Shown here: in pieces, positions 56,096 to 64,000 of the stretch
Position numbering within the stretch: the first letter of the stretch is position 1
Layout: every line of letters starts with the position of its first letter
Assembly (NCBI RefSeq): GCF_017875275.1
Contig: NZ_JAGGML010000001.1
Location: forward strand, 4,919,001 to 4,983,000
Source of the DNA: Xanthobacter flavus
GTDB taxonomy: Bacteria; Pseudomonadota; Alphaproteobacteria; Rhizobiales; Xanthobacteraceae
Reading direction: 5' to 3'
Length of the DNA: 64,000 nucleotides
The notes under the pieces: model-generated
What the model saw: only the letters and a program-made list of their open reading frames with translations
What the model was told of the DNA's origin: nothing
Database searches by the model: none
Position numbers and translations under genes: made by a program

Positions 56096-56172
56096 CGGAG
56101 TGTAGCGCAGTCTGGTAGCGCACCACGTTCGGGACGTGGGGGTCGCAGGTTCAAATCCTGCCACTCCGACCA
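56096..56172 (+). tRNA. tRNA-Pro (anticodon CGG)
   Basis: 77 nt with encoded CCA. Acceptor CGGAGTG/CACTCCG, anticodon stem CCACG/CGTGG with loop TTCGGGA giving anticodon CGG, and T-arm GCAGG-TTCAAAT-CCTGC. It reads CCG proline codons, which are common in this GC-rich sequence. Confidence 0.95.
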
Positions 56173-56297
56173 GATGATTTCGGGTTTTCGACCCGGTCCT
56201 GCGTCCCATAATTTTGTCTTCATGCCCCGACACATCGGCGATACGAAAGACGTGCGGGGCGAAGGTTTCGCGTGCTTGCAAAACACCGGGGGGCCAG

Positions 56298-57386
56298 GTG
56301 GATTTGCTCGACGACGTTTTGGACCAGATCTACGAGGCGGCTCTGCTGCCGGAATTGTGGCCGCAGGCGCTGGCGCGTCTCGATTCGCTTTCTGGAACGA
56401 CTGGCGGGGTGATCTTCGTCGGCGCGCGCGACAGACACGCGTGGGCCGCAACCGACAATTTTCGCGAGACGATCACGGCATTCGTCGCTGAGGGGTGGAT
56501 GCTGCGCAATCCCCGGATCTCCAAGGGAATTGCCCTCAATCACCCCGGCTTCACCCGCGACTCGGACTTCCTGAGCGAAGAGGAGCGCGCGAACGAGCCC
56601 GTCTATCGGGAATTCATGTATCCGCGTGGCTGTGGCGCTTCGGTGGGGACGGCGGTTCCGATCCACACCGGGGAAATGGTCGTCATCAGTTTCGAGCAGG
56701 ATTACCGTCGTGGGCCTGTACCCGGAGCTGTCGTCGCGATGCTCGATCAGGCCCGGCCGCATCTGGCGCGGGCCGCAATCATGGCCGCGCGGCTTCATCT
56801 TGAGCAGTTAAAAAGCACCGTATCGGGCCTTGATGCCATCGGTCTGCCTGCCGCCGTGGTTGGGGCTGACCAAAGGGTGCTCGCGTCAGGAGCGTCCTTC
56901 TCCGGGCTCGCCCTGGCCCTGATCGCACGCGCCTTTGGAAGATTGGCCCTTGCCCACGGGCCGACCAATGCGCTGCTGGTATCAGCGATCGACGAGGCTG
57001 CCCGTGGACATGCCGCGCCGCGTTCCATCCCGATGCCTGCCGGCGTGAACCACGACGCATTGGTCATTCACGTCTTGCCTTTGCGCCGTCAGGCACACGA
57101 TCTGTTCCGGGCCGCCACGGCTCTGGTTATCGCCATGCCCGTGCGGGCGCCCGCTGCGCCCCCCTTCGATATGCTGAATACCCTCTTCGATTTGACGCCC
57201 GCCGAGGCACGGCTGGCGCAGCGTCTGACGCAGGGGCTCAGCCTAAAAGAGATTGCGGGTGAAAGTGGTGTTACGGTGGAAACTGCGCGAACTCATCTCA
57301 AGACGGTACTCCGCAAGTCGGGGATGCACCGTCAGGCCGAACTGGTGGGCTTCCTGGCGGGGATAGGACGCCTCGGGATTCGTTGA
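56298..57386 (+). CDS. LuxR-family HTH transcriptional regulator
   Basis: 362 residues from the GTG before DLLDDVLDQIYEAALL, with a GGGGGGCC-like ribosome binding region. The first 290 residues are a putative sensing region of no named domain (LLPELWPQALARLDSLS, then VSAIDEAARGHAAPRS). The C-terminal 60 residues are a LuxR-type HTH: LTPAEARLAQRLTQGLSLKE, then AGESGVTVETARTHLKTVLR. It could control neighbouring genes; the MFS gene is convergent, not downstream. G+C looks slightly lower than in the surrounding core genes. Confidence 0.85.
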   Translation: MDLLDDVLDQIYEAALLPELWPQALARLDSLSGTTGGVIFVGARDRHAWAATDNFRETITAFVAEGWMLRNPRISKGIALNHPGFTRDSDFLSEEERANEPVYREFMYPRGCGASVGTAVPIHTGEMVVISFEQDYRRGPVPGAVVAMLDQARPHLARAAIMAARLHLEQLKSTVSGLDAIGLPAAVVGADQRVLASGASFSGLALALIARAFGRLALAHGPTNALLVSAIDEAARGHAAPRSIPMPAGVNHDALVIHVLPLRRQAHDLFRAATALVIAMPVRAPAAPPFDMLNTLFDLTPAEARLAQRLTQGLSLKEIAGESGVTVETARTHLKTVLRKSGMHRQAELVGFLAGIGRLGIR

Positions 57387-57469
57387 GTGCCCGTAAAGGA
57401 ACGGCGCGGATGGCGCGTGGGCACGGATCCACTGTGGAGCGCCTTCCGCCCTCTGATTTCACGGCCGGC

Positions 57470-58642
57470 TCATGCACTTCCGCGCAGCCGCCAGGCCGCG
57501 GCGGCGAACAGCGCGCAGGCCAGGGTTGCGAACGCCGCAAGCCCGTGGGGATGCACCTGCATGGCGAATCCCGCCCCCAGCGGCCCGACGAGGGCGCCGA
57601 GCCCCCAGAACAGGCCGGAGACGGCGTAGATGCCCACGAGGTCGCCTCCCTTGAAGCGGCTACCGACCAGCGTGATCATGATGGTGTAGATGCCGACGAA
57701 GGCGCCGCCCCAGACGAACAGTAGCGCATAGGTCGCGATCGCGCTGCCGAGCGCCAGCGGCCAGACGGCCGCGCCGACCGCCGAGACCAGGGCGAGCAGG
57801 ATGACCAGCCGGCGGCGGTCCATGTTGTCGCCCAGCCAGCCAATCGGCAGCTGGAGCAGGATCGCGCCGATCATCATCACCGACATCAGTCGCGTGGCGT
57901 GTTCCTCCGCCCAGCCGAGCCCGACGGCATAGAGCGCGAGGAAGGACAGGCCCGCCGTCTCGATGGCCGCATTCAGCATGGTGGCGGACAAAGCGAGGGG
58001 CGCGAGCCGAACGAAATGGACCGGATTGCCGATGGTCGGCTCGTCGAAATGCGGGGCGGTGACGCGCGGCGACGCCACGAACACGGCCGCCGTCAGCGCG
58101 ACGCCGGCGCCCAGCAGATAGGGTGCCGCGCCCTCGGTGCCCACCAGCGACAGAATGAGCGGGCCGAGGGCAAGCCCCACCGATAGCGCCGCCGTATAGG
58201 CCGCCATGGACCTTGCACGGGTTTTCTCTGTGGAGAGCGCGTTGATCCACGTCTCCGAGGTGACGAACAGCGCCTCCGCCGCCATGCCGAGAAACAGGCG
58301 CAGCACGAACCACAGCCATACGGCCGGCATCACCGGAAACGCTGCGAGCGTCAGCGCGGAGAGGCCGATCGACATGAGAATCAGACGGCGCGGCCCCAGC
58401 GTCGCCACCATGCGCGGCAGCGCCACGGCGGTCACCAGCACGCCGACCGCATGCATGGCGGCGTTGGCGCCGATGAGCGCCTCGCTGAGGCCCCGCGCGG
58501 CAAGATCGAAGGCGATCAGGGGCGCGCTGAGGGAATAGGTGAGCCCGAAGACCATGGCGGTCGCGATCACCGCGCCCCGCGCCAGCACGGTCGAGGCTTC
58601 GGTGGGCGCGGCTGGGGACGGCTCGATGCGCTGGTGGGTCAC
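57470..58642 (-). CDS. MFS transporter
   Basis: 390 residues from the GTG overlapping the upstream stop (GTGA), with about twelve membrane segments in two halves. Blocks: MVFGLTYSLSAPLIAFDLAA, PRMVATLGPRRLILMSIG (motif A-like) and LFLGMAAEALFVTSETWINA. It belongs to the YcaD-type/sugar-phosphate-like MFS branch as far as I can tell; the substrate is unknown. It is translated together with the DUF308/papain-like gene upstream, so the two may form a transport/processing pair. Confidence 0.8.
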   Translation of the reverse strand: MTHQRIEPSPAAPTEASTVLARGAVIATAMVFGLTYSLSAPLIAFDLAARGLSEALIGANAAMHAVGVLVTAVALPRMVATLGPRRLILMSIGLSALTLAAFPVMPAVWLWFVLRLFLGMAAEALFVTSETWINALSTEKTRARSMAAYTAALSVGLALGPLILSLVGTEGAAPYLLGAGVALTAAVFVASPRVTAPHFDEPTIGNPVHFVRLAPLALSATMLNAAIETAGLSFLALYAVGLGWAEEHATRLMSVMMIGAILLQLPIGWLGDNMDRRRLVILLALVSAVGAAVWPLALGSAIATYALLFVWGGAFVGIYTIMITLVGSRFKGGDLVGIYAVSGLFWGLGALVGPLGAGFAMQVHPHGLAAFATLACALFAAAAWRLRGSA

Positions 58643-60012
58643 GGGCGCGCAGGCTCCGCCGGCCGGGTGGAATCGGGGGCTGAGGAAGGGGACGCCGCGC
58701 CGCCCTTGTGCAGGGACAACTGGCGCAGGAAGTCCCTCAGGCGGTGGGCGAAGGGCGGTGGCGCGGGCTCGATGATGCGCTTCATGGTCCGGGCGTAGTC
58801 GAGGACGAGGCCCGGGGTCCAGCTCATCGCTTCCGCCCGGGAGCGGATGTAGGCGGCGGCCCAGATGTCGGGATTGAACATCAGGGTCGCCACCCGCGCC
58901 CAGGGCATGCGGCTCGCAAGGCTTCCTTCCAGCGCTGAATCGAGCGCCGCCGCCACAGCGACTGAGCAATTGCGGTCGGTGAGGTTGTAGGTGTCCACCT
59001 GCCGGTAGCCGGCCCAGAACGCCATCAGCCGCCGCACGTCGAAGCGGGTGAACTCCACCTTCTGATCCGCCTCGCACCAATTGGCGCACTCATAGGCGTA
59101 GGAGGGCTGGAACCGGCCCTTCACGTCGTTATCGTGCGTTGCACGCAGGATGCGGGCGAACTCCTCCGGCGGGCGCTCGATCTCATCCGCCGGATAATGG
59201 CTGATGTAGAGATCGGGCTTCAGCTCGAGGGAGGCATGGCCGGTGGAGATCGCCCCGCTGCGGTCCACCGCCGCGATGTAGCGATCGATCACCGGGCGGT
59301 GCTCCTTCACGTCCGCCGATCCGGTGGGGGTCCAGACATGGACGATCATGGGGCCTTCCCAAGGGGGCAGGGGGCCGCTGTCGTCCACGATGACCGGCGC
59401 GTTGTCGTACCATTGACGCCCGCCATAGATGGGCAGGCTCAGGATGGCGACCTCGGCGAGGTGGGCGCGGAGCATCAGGCTCACCCGCAGCATGATCCAT
59501 CCGGACATCAGGGTGAGCAGGGCCACCGCCAGCGGCACCTTGAGTTCATGGGCCAGTGGCCAATGGCTACCGATAAACAGGGCCAGGAACAGCTCGATCA
59601 CGCCCACCGCCACGGTCGACCGCCACAGCCGGAACCGCACCACCGCCGAGGTGACGATGCGCGCGATCCCATCCACGAAGAAGGCGGCCCCGAACAGCAG
59701 CGAGAGCGCCATGCCGTTCCGCGAGGGGTAATCGAGAATGAACGTTCCGAAAAAGATCAGCGCGGCCGCCCGTCCCAGCGCAAGCACCTTGCTGCGCGCG
59801 CCCGTAAAGGCGAAGGCGGTGACAAGCCCCAGCAGCCCCTCGAACAGGAATACCCCGCCGAACACCTGCGTCGCCACCGACATGGTGCCGTCCATGGCGT
59901 CAAGGAGAATCAGCGTGGCGACGAAGAAAAGCGCGGCCGAGAGCAAGGTGAGAACCCACCAGCGGTCGCGCAATGCACGGGCTCCCACTAGGAGGAAGGC
60001 AAGCTTAACCAT
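58639..60012 (-). CDS. DUF308/HdeD-like membrane protein with a permuted-papain-like C-terminal domain
   Basis: 457 residues. The N-terminal 185 residues hold about six membrane segments of DUF308/HdeD type (LFFVATLILLDAM, FGGVFLFEGLLGLVTAFAF). The remainder is soluble, with His259 in ISTGHASLEL and Cys349 in YNLTDRNCSVAVAA: His before Cys, in the order of a permuted papain fold (NlpC/P60-like or LRAT-like amidase/acyltransferase). I cannot name the family. Its stop overlaps the MFS start (GTGA). It is divergent from the Nif11-like peptide gene by 154 bp. An acid-stress role as for E. coli HdeD is possible but not supported for the whole protein. Confidence 0.65.
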   Translation of the reverse strand: MVKLAFLLVGARALRDRWWVLTLLSAALFFVATLILLDAMDGTMSVATQVFGGVFLFEGLLGLVTAFAFTGARSKVLALGRAAALIFFGTFILDYPSRNGMALSLLFGAAFFVDGIARIVTSAVVRFRLWRSTVAVGVIELFLALFIGSHWPLAHELKVPLAVALLTLMSGWIMLRVSLMLRAHLAEVAILSLPIYGGRQWYDNAPVIVDDSGPLPPWEGPMIVHVWTPTGSADVKEHRPVIDRYIAAVDRSGAISTGHASLELKPDLYISHYPADEIERPPEEFARILRATHDNDVKGRFQPSYAYECANWCEADQKVEFTRFDVRRLMAFWAGYRQVDTYNLTDRNCSVAVAAALDSALEGSLASRMPWARVATLMFNPDIWAAAYIRSRAEAMSWTPGLVLDYARTMKRIIEPAPPPFAHRLRDFLRQLSLHKGGAASPSSAPDSTRPAEPARP

Positions 60013-60166
60013 GGCGGGTCGGGGATCACTCTGCGGAAACAGGCGCAAGAAGACGGGAAAGCGGTCCAGAACGCAAGCCGGCAGCGACCGATGGAGAGGG
60101 AGGGCGGAACTTCGCGGTGGGTCCCGTGTTCCGCTTGAGAACGCATATCCACCGAGAGGGACTGAA

Positions 60167-60412
60167 ATGACCAATGCGGACATCGAGCGCCTGAAGGCAG
60201 ACGCCTCCGGCAACACCGGCCTCAGCGCCGTGCTCGCGGAGGCGGTGGAGGGGTTTTCCTCCACCGACGATGCGGTGCGGTTCCTCGCCTCGCGAGGATT
60301 CGAGGTGACCTCATCCGACCTCGCCGCCGCCGCCAGCGACACGCAGGCGCCGGCGGACGCGGAGGAGGAGGACGGCTATTGCGCGCTCATGCGCTTCGTC
60401 CGGCAGTCCTGA
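60167..60412 (+). CDS. Nif11-like leader peptide family small protein (possible RiPP precursor)
   Basis: 81 residues from the ATG 60167, with a GAGAGG ribosome binding site. The first 50 residues have the Nif11-leader pattern: MTNADIERLKADASGNTGLS, then VLAEAVEGFSSTDDAVRFLA and RGFEVTSSDLA. The tail is short and acidic, ending DGYCALMRFVRQS with one cysteine and no double-glycine cut site. Nif11-like leaders guide modified peptides, but stand-alone Nif11 proteins also occur, so a RiPP role is only a suggestion. It is divergent from the DUF308/papain-like gene and ends 4 bp before the mgtE stop (convergent). Confidence 0.6.
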   Translation: MTNADIERLKADASGNTGLSAVLAEAVEGFSSTDDAVRFLASRGFEVTSSDLAAAASDTQAPADAEEEDGYCALMRFVRQS

Positions 60413-60416
60413 GGCG

Positions 60417-61757
60417 TCACAGAATGGTGCCGTGGAGGAACAGCCATGCCACCGAGAAATAAATCACGATGCCGGTCACATCGACCAGCGTCGCGATGAA
60501 GGGCGCCGATGCGGAGGCCGGATCGAAGCCCAGGCGCTTGAGCACGAAGGGCATCAGAGAGCCGGCGAGCGATCCGAAGGTGACGATACCGACCAGCGCG
60601 GCGCCGATGGTGACGGCGAGCAGCTTCCAGTACTCGCCATAGTCGAAGAATCCCGCCTGCTGCCACACGATGATGCGGATGACGCCGATGACGCCGAGGA
60701 TGGCGCCGAGCGTGAGGCCGGTGGGCAGCTCGCGCAGCGCGACGCGCCACCAGTCGCGCAGCCGCACCTGATGCAGCGCGAGGGCGCGGATGATGAGAGA
60801 GGTGGCCTGCGAGCCCGAGTTGCCGCCCGAGCTCATCACCAGCGGGATGAACAGGGCCAGCACGATGGCCTTCTCCAGCTCGTCGGAGAAGAACTGCATC
60901 GCGCTCGTCGTGAACATCTCGGAGATGAACAGGATGCTCAGCCAGCCGGCGCGCTTCTTGATCATCTCCCTGAAGGAGATTTCCAGATAGGGCTCGTCAA
61001 TGGCCTCCATGCCGCCCATGCGCTGGACGTCTTCCGTCTGCTCCTCGATCATCGCGTCGATCACGTCGTCGACGGTGACGATGCCGAGAACGTGGCCCGT
61101 GGTGTCCACGACGGGGACGGCAAGGAAATCGTATTTGGAGATGGTCCGCGCCACCTCCTCCTGCGGCAGATTCGGCGGCACGGTGATCGGGGTGTAGGGG
61201 TTCGCCACCGACAGGATCGAATCGCCCGGATTGCCCGAGATCAGCCGGCGCAGCGAAACCGTGTTCACCAGACGGCGGGTGCCGGGGGAAAGCACGTAGA
61301 TCGCATAGACCGTCTCGCGGCTGCGCTCCACCTCGCGGATATGGTCGAGGGTCTGCTGCACCGTCCAGTTTGAGGGCACCGAGACGAACTCGGTGGTCAT
61401 CAGCGCCCCGGCCGTGCCCTCCGGATAGGTCAGCAGGTGGTCGATCGCCGTACGCGTCTCTGGATTGAGCGCATCCCGCAGCCGACCCTTGGCCGGCTCC
61501 TCGATCCAGCGCAGCACGTCGGCCGCGCGGTCGGCAGACATGCCCTCAAGGATACTCACGGCCTTTTCCTGAGGCAGCGCTTCGATGACCTCGCAGGCAT
61601 CGTGGAACTGAGGCTGGTCCAGCACCTCCACCGCCCATTTGAGCGGCATGTGCGAGACCACGCCGATCGCTTCCTCGGCGGTCTTGCCATTCAGAAATTC
61701 GACGATGTCAGCGACGTGCTCGTGCCCGAGCCGCGAAGCGAGTGCCGCGTCGGTCAT
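60417..61757 (-). CDS. mgtE: Magnesium transporter MgtE
   Basis: 446 residues from the ATG before TDAALASRLGHEHVADIVEF. The MgtE N domain (about residues 1-125, with LEGMSADRAADVLRWIE) precedes two CBS domains (MTTEFVSVPSNWTVQQTLDH, then DFLAVPVVDTTGHVLGIVTV) and five membrane segments holding the SSGGNSGSQATSLIIRALAL pore signature. It is a gated magnesium channel in the inner membrane, closed at high cytoplasmic magnesium by the N/CBS domains. Longer in-frame starts precede the conserved N-terminus. No magnesium riboswitch was recognised upstream. Confidence 0.95.
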   Translation of the reverse strand: MTDAALASRLGHEHVADIVEFLNGKTAEEAIGVVSHMPLKWAVEVLDQPQFHDACEVIEALPQEKAVSILEGMSADRAADVLRWIEEPAKGRLRDALNPETRTAIDHLLTYPEGTAGALMTTEFVSVPSNWTVQQTLDHIREVERSRETVYAIYVLSPGTRRLVNTVSLRRLISGNPGDSILSVANPYTPITVPPNLPQEEVARTISKYDFLAVPVVDTTGHVLGIVTVDDVIDAMIEEQTEDVQRMGGMEAIDEPYLEISFREMIKKRAGWLSILFISEMFTTSAMQFFSDELEKAIVLALFIPLVMSSGGNSGSQATSLIIRALALHQVRLRDWWRVALRELPTGLTLGAILGVIGVIRIIVWQQAGFFDYGEYWKLLAVTIGAALVGIVTFGSLAGSLMPFVLKRLGFDPASASAPFIATLVDVTGIVIYFSVAWLFLHGTIL

Positions 61758-61945
61758 ATGGGTGTCCCCGGTTTGAGGGATGTTCAAGCAGAAACGGCCC
61801 TGTCGAATGCAAGGTGCCGGTCCAGCCGACCCATATCGGATAATCGCCATTTAATACAAGGGGATGAAACGCGACCGGGACAACCGGCCACATTGACCTC
61901 GCGGCACGCCCTTGGGTCACCCGGCCGCAGGCGCGCCGAGACGCC

Positions 61946-62557
61946 TCAGACGGCCGAGAAGGTGCCGTCGTCGCCGAGAATCTCCAGGCGCCCGGTGGCG
62001 ACGCCGAAATAGGCGCCCTGGAGTTTCAGGTCGCCCTCCGCAACCCGCTCCGCCACCCAGGGGAAGCCGGCGAGGTTGGCGAGCGAGAGCTTGACACAGC
62101 ACTGCTCGCAGAAGCGCTGGCGCTCGTCGGGCGGGAGGTTTGCGTCCTCGGCCATCAGCCGCGCCGGCTCGGCGATCTTCATCCACCCGGCCACGAAGTC
62201 ACGGGCGCCGGGAGGGGCGCCGTCGAGAAGGGCATGGATGCCACCGCACTGGGCATGCCCCAGCACCACCACCTCCTTCACGCGGAGCACCCGCACCGCG
62301 AACTCGATGGCCGCCGAGGTGCCGTGGTAATTGGAGTCCGGCATGAAGGGCGGGACGAGATTGGCGACGTTGCGCACGACGAACATCTCGCCTGGGCCCG
62401 CATCGAAGATCATCTGCGGGTCGACGCGGCTGTCCGAGCAGGCGATCACGAGGGTTTCCGGCTTCTGGCCGCGCGCCGCAAGTTGCTCGAACAGCAACTT
62501 GCGTTCGGGCCAAGCCGTTTCGCGAAACCGTTGGTAGCCGGAGATCAGTTCGTCCAC
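61946..62557 (-). CDS. Beta-class carbonic anhydrase
   Basis: 203 residues from a GTG (MDELISGYQRFRE) behind a GGGAG ribosome binding site. Zinc ligands are Cys40, His101 and Cys104, and Asp42 with Arg44 form the catalytic dyad in ACSDSRVDP and GHAQCGGIHALL. It interconverts carbon dioxide and bicarbonate, supporting carboxylation reactions and pH balance. It is transcribed away from the urtA region. Confidence 0.93.
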   Translation of the reverse strand: MDELISGYQRFRETAWPERKLLFEQLAARGQKPETLVIACSDSRVDPQMIFDAGPGEMFVVRNVANLVPPFMPDSNYHGTSAAIEFAVRVLRVKEVVVLGHAQCGGIHALLDGAPPGARDFVAGWMKIAEPARLMAEDANLPPDERQRFCEQCCVKLSLANLAGFPWVAERVAEGDLKLQGAYFGVATGRLEILGDDGTFSAV

Positions 62558-63120
62558 GCGATCGCTCCCTGCGCTTGGTGGGCAACGGAAGTCTGAGCTT
62601 GGCAAACAAGTCAAGAGCATGCGCGGATCGCCGGCGTCCTGACCGCAGGTCCTCAGCACAGCAGCTTGAAACCGTGTGGGGTCAGGAACGCGCCCCCATT
62701 GTGATGAGCCATGAGCGTTCCGTCCGGCCCTGCTGCTCGACCTGTTCAACGTGCTCTGGCTGTCTCCGTGCCCAGGGCCGTGCCGGTCGCGAGCCGGGGA
62801 CTGATTAATTTGGCGCCACTCAGTCAGATCGCACAGCTTCGCTAAGGCGGTAAGATTTGGTTAAGAATGGAGGTATCAAAGTCCGTTTTGTGGCGCCTTC
62901 ATCAGTCGCCCGGCAGATCTGCCCAGAAACTGCCCAGCGTCGGCGTTCTTCGGTGCCCAAAAATTCATCGCTTGCTTTCATCTCTCTACCTGCCGGCGGT
63001 TGCGGGTGAGGTCGAGCTGTTGTGCTTTGCCGTAAGCGCTGGCTCGCATGCCCTTGGCACGCGCCTTGCTCACTCTCCGCTGGTCGGCCCGATGGGGCCG
63101 TCGGATAAGGGAGAGAGCGC
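62558..63120. other. 563-bp intergenic region between carbonic anhydrase and urtA
   Basis: No convincing gene. A less GC-rich stretch lies at about 62810-62880. The only clear signal is the sigma-54 promoter at 63055-63070. The 5' part (62558-62810) should contain the carbonic anhydrase promoter on the minus strand. No terminator, tRNA or repeat was seen. Confidence 0.55.
63055..63070 (+). promoter_or_regulatory. Sigma-54 (RpoN) promoter of urtA
   Basis: TGGCACG-N4-TTGCT is an exact match to the -24/-12 consensus TGGCACG-N4-TTGCW. The GG lies at 63056-63057 and the GC at 63068-63069, so transcription should start near 63081, giving a leader of about 40 nt with a GGGAGAG ribosome binding site. 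This suggests nitrogen control through NtrC, but I did not resolve NtrC sites upstream. Confidence 0.9.
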
Positions 63121-64000
63121 ATGCTCGGATTGCTGGGACGGACGACCAGGAGGGGATTCGGCGCGCTCGCCGCTGCCGCCGTCGTCGCGGGCACGATGGG
63201 AGTTGGCGCGGCGAAGGCGCAGGAGACCATCAAGGTCGGCATCCTGCATTCACTGTCGGGCACCATGGCCATCAGCGAGACCACGCTGAAAGACGTGATG
63301 CTCATGCTCATCGAGGAGCAGAACAAGAAGGGCGGCCTCCTCGGCAAGAAGCTCGAGGCGGTGGTCGTGGACCCGGCCTCCAACTGGCCGCTGTTCGCCG
63401 AGAAGGCGCGCGAGCTGATCACCAAGGACAAGGTCTCGGCCGTGTTCGGCTGCTGGACCTCGGTGTCGCGCAAGTCCGTGCTGCCGGTGTTCAAGGAGCT
63501 GAACAACATCCTCTTCTACCCCGTGCAGTACGAGGGCGAGGAGAGCGAGCGCAACGTCTTCTACACCGGCGCCGCGCCGAACCAGCAGGCCATCCCGGCG
63601 GTGGACTACCTCGCCAACGAGGAGAAGGTGCAGCGCTGGGTGCTCGCGGGCACCGACTACGTCTATCCCCGCACCACCAACAAGATCCTTGAGGCCTATC
63701 TGAAGTCCCGCGGCGTGAAGGCCGAGGACATCATGATCAACTACACGCCGTTCGGTCATTCCGACTGGCAGACCATCGTTTCCGACATCAAGAAGTTCGG
63801 TTCGGCCGGCAAGAAGACCGCCGTGGTGTCGACCATCAACGGCGACGCCAACGTGCCCTTCTACAAGGAGCTGGCCAACCAGGGCATCAAGGCGACCGAC
63901 ATCCCGGTCGTCGCCTTCTCGGTGGGTGAGGAAGAGCTGGCCGGCATCGACACCAAGCCGCTCCTCGGCCACCTCGCGGCCTGGAACTACTTCATGTCCA
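63121..64000 (+). CDS. urtA: Urea ABC transporter substrate-binding protein UrtA (3' end outside window)
   Basis: 293 residues are visible; the frame is open to base 64000. The N-terminus carries a twin-arginine-like segment TTRRGFGALAAAAVVAG and a signal-peptide end AKAQE near residue 35. Mature family blocks: KVGILHSLSGTMAISETTLK, AVFGCWTSVSRKSVLPVF, LFYPVQYEGEESERNVFYTG and AGTDYVYPRTTN. UrtA captures urea or short amides in the periplasm for UrtBCDE. The permease and ATPase genes are expected just beyond the window. Expression should rise under nitrogen limitation given the sigma-54 promoter. Confidence 0.95.
   Translation, partial: MLGLLGRTTRRGFGALAAAAVVAGTMGVGAAKAQETIKVGILHSLSGTMAISETTLKDVMLMLIEEQNKKGGLLGKKLEAVVVDPASNWPLFAEKARELITKDKVSAVFGCWTSVSRKSVLPVFKELNNILFYPVQYEGEESERNVFYTGAAPNQQAIPAVDYLANEEKVQRWVLAGTDYVYPRTTNKILEAYLKSRGVKAEDIMINYTPFGHSDWQTIVSDIKKFGSAGKKTAVVSTINGDANVPFYKELANQGIKATDIPVVAFSVGEEELAGIDTKPLLGHLAAWNYFMS

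Noticed and set aside
61758-61945. Possible magnesium riboswitch before mgtE
   Set aside because: I could not draw a consistent M-box or ykoK-like fold in the 188 bp; only short unconnected stems were seen.
62820-63509. A minus-strand frame across the urtA start
   Set aside because: It would overlap the sigma-54 promoter and the first third of urtA, and shows no conserved text.

Overview
This window is a GC-rich (roughly two-thirds G+C by eye) chromosomal segment of an alphaproteobacterium, most likely order Hyphomicrobiales (Rhizobiales) and plausibly a Xanthobacteraceae-type genome. The pointers are gene orders I know from that group (trpDC-moaC-moeA-lexA with gltX and comEC, sdhE-mfd, pyrB-pyrC'-plsY-dprA-topA, ruvX next to gatCA), a GTTC-N7-GTTC LexA box of the alphaproteobacterial type, and a urea ABC transporter gene behind a consensus RpoN promoter. 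The genus cannot be fixed from sequence reading alone.

Layout. 1-3.1 kb: 3' end of a secreted RTX-type calcium-binding repeat protein, an HXXEE membrane protein, tRNA-Lys(UUU) and an M20 amidohydrolase. 3.2-17 kb: mostly minus-strand housekeeping genes: tusA coupled to gltX, divergent comEC, then lexA, moeA, moaC, a DUF2147 exported protein, trpC, trpD, trpG, trpE and a PpiD-type periplasmic chaperone. 17-22 kb: tpiA, sdhE, mfd. 22-29 kb: a CoxD/CoxE/XdhC-like molybdenum hydroxylase maturation cluster (MoxR ATPase, VWA protein, XdhC split in two genes, molybdopterin-binding/nucleotidyltransferase fusion), interrupted by an opposite-strand pair (PCC/DUF296 protein and a lysine 2,3-aminomutase-like radical SAM enzyme). 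29-42 kb: DUF488 protein, zinc-ribbon metallopeptidase, MFS exporter, topA, dprA, plsY, a probably non-catalytic dihydroorotase pyrC', pyrB, a small secreted protein, an AEC transporter and ruvX.

42-48.5 kb: the gatCA and gatB genes for Glu/Asp-tRNA amidotransferase, with a VapBC toxin-antitoxin pair beside gatC and a family 2 glycosyltransferase separating gatA from gatB; then lipB. 48.7-56 kb: tRNA-Leu(GAG) with a strong terminator, LysE exporter, polysaccharide deacetylase, aroC, CNNM/HlyC-type membrane protein, two uncharacterised proteins, a histidine phosphatase and fabI. 56-62.6 kb: tRNA-Pro(CGG), a LuxR-type regulator, an MFS transporter translationally coupled to a DUF308 membrane protein with a permuted-papain-like tail, a divergent Nif11-leader-like small peptide, mgtE and a beta-carbonic anhydrase. 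63 kb to the end: a sigma-54 promoter and the truncated urtA gene.

Most of the window is core metabolism. The most interesting accessory signals are the Nif11-like peptide beside the coupled MFS/papain-like pair, the maturation cluster with a nested foreign pair, and palindromic elements that always occur as inverted pairs between genes, one with extra hairpins nested inside it. No CRISPR array, IS element or prophage was seen.
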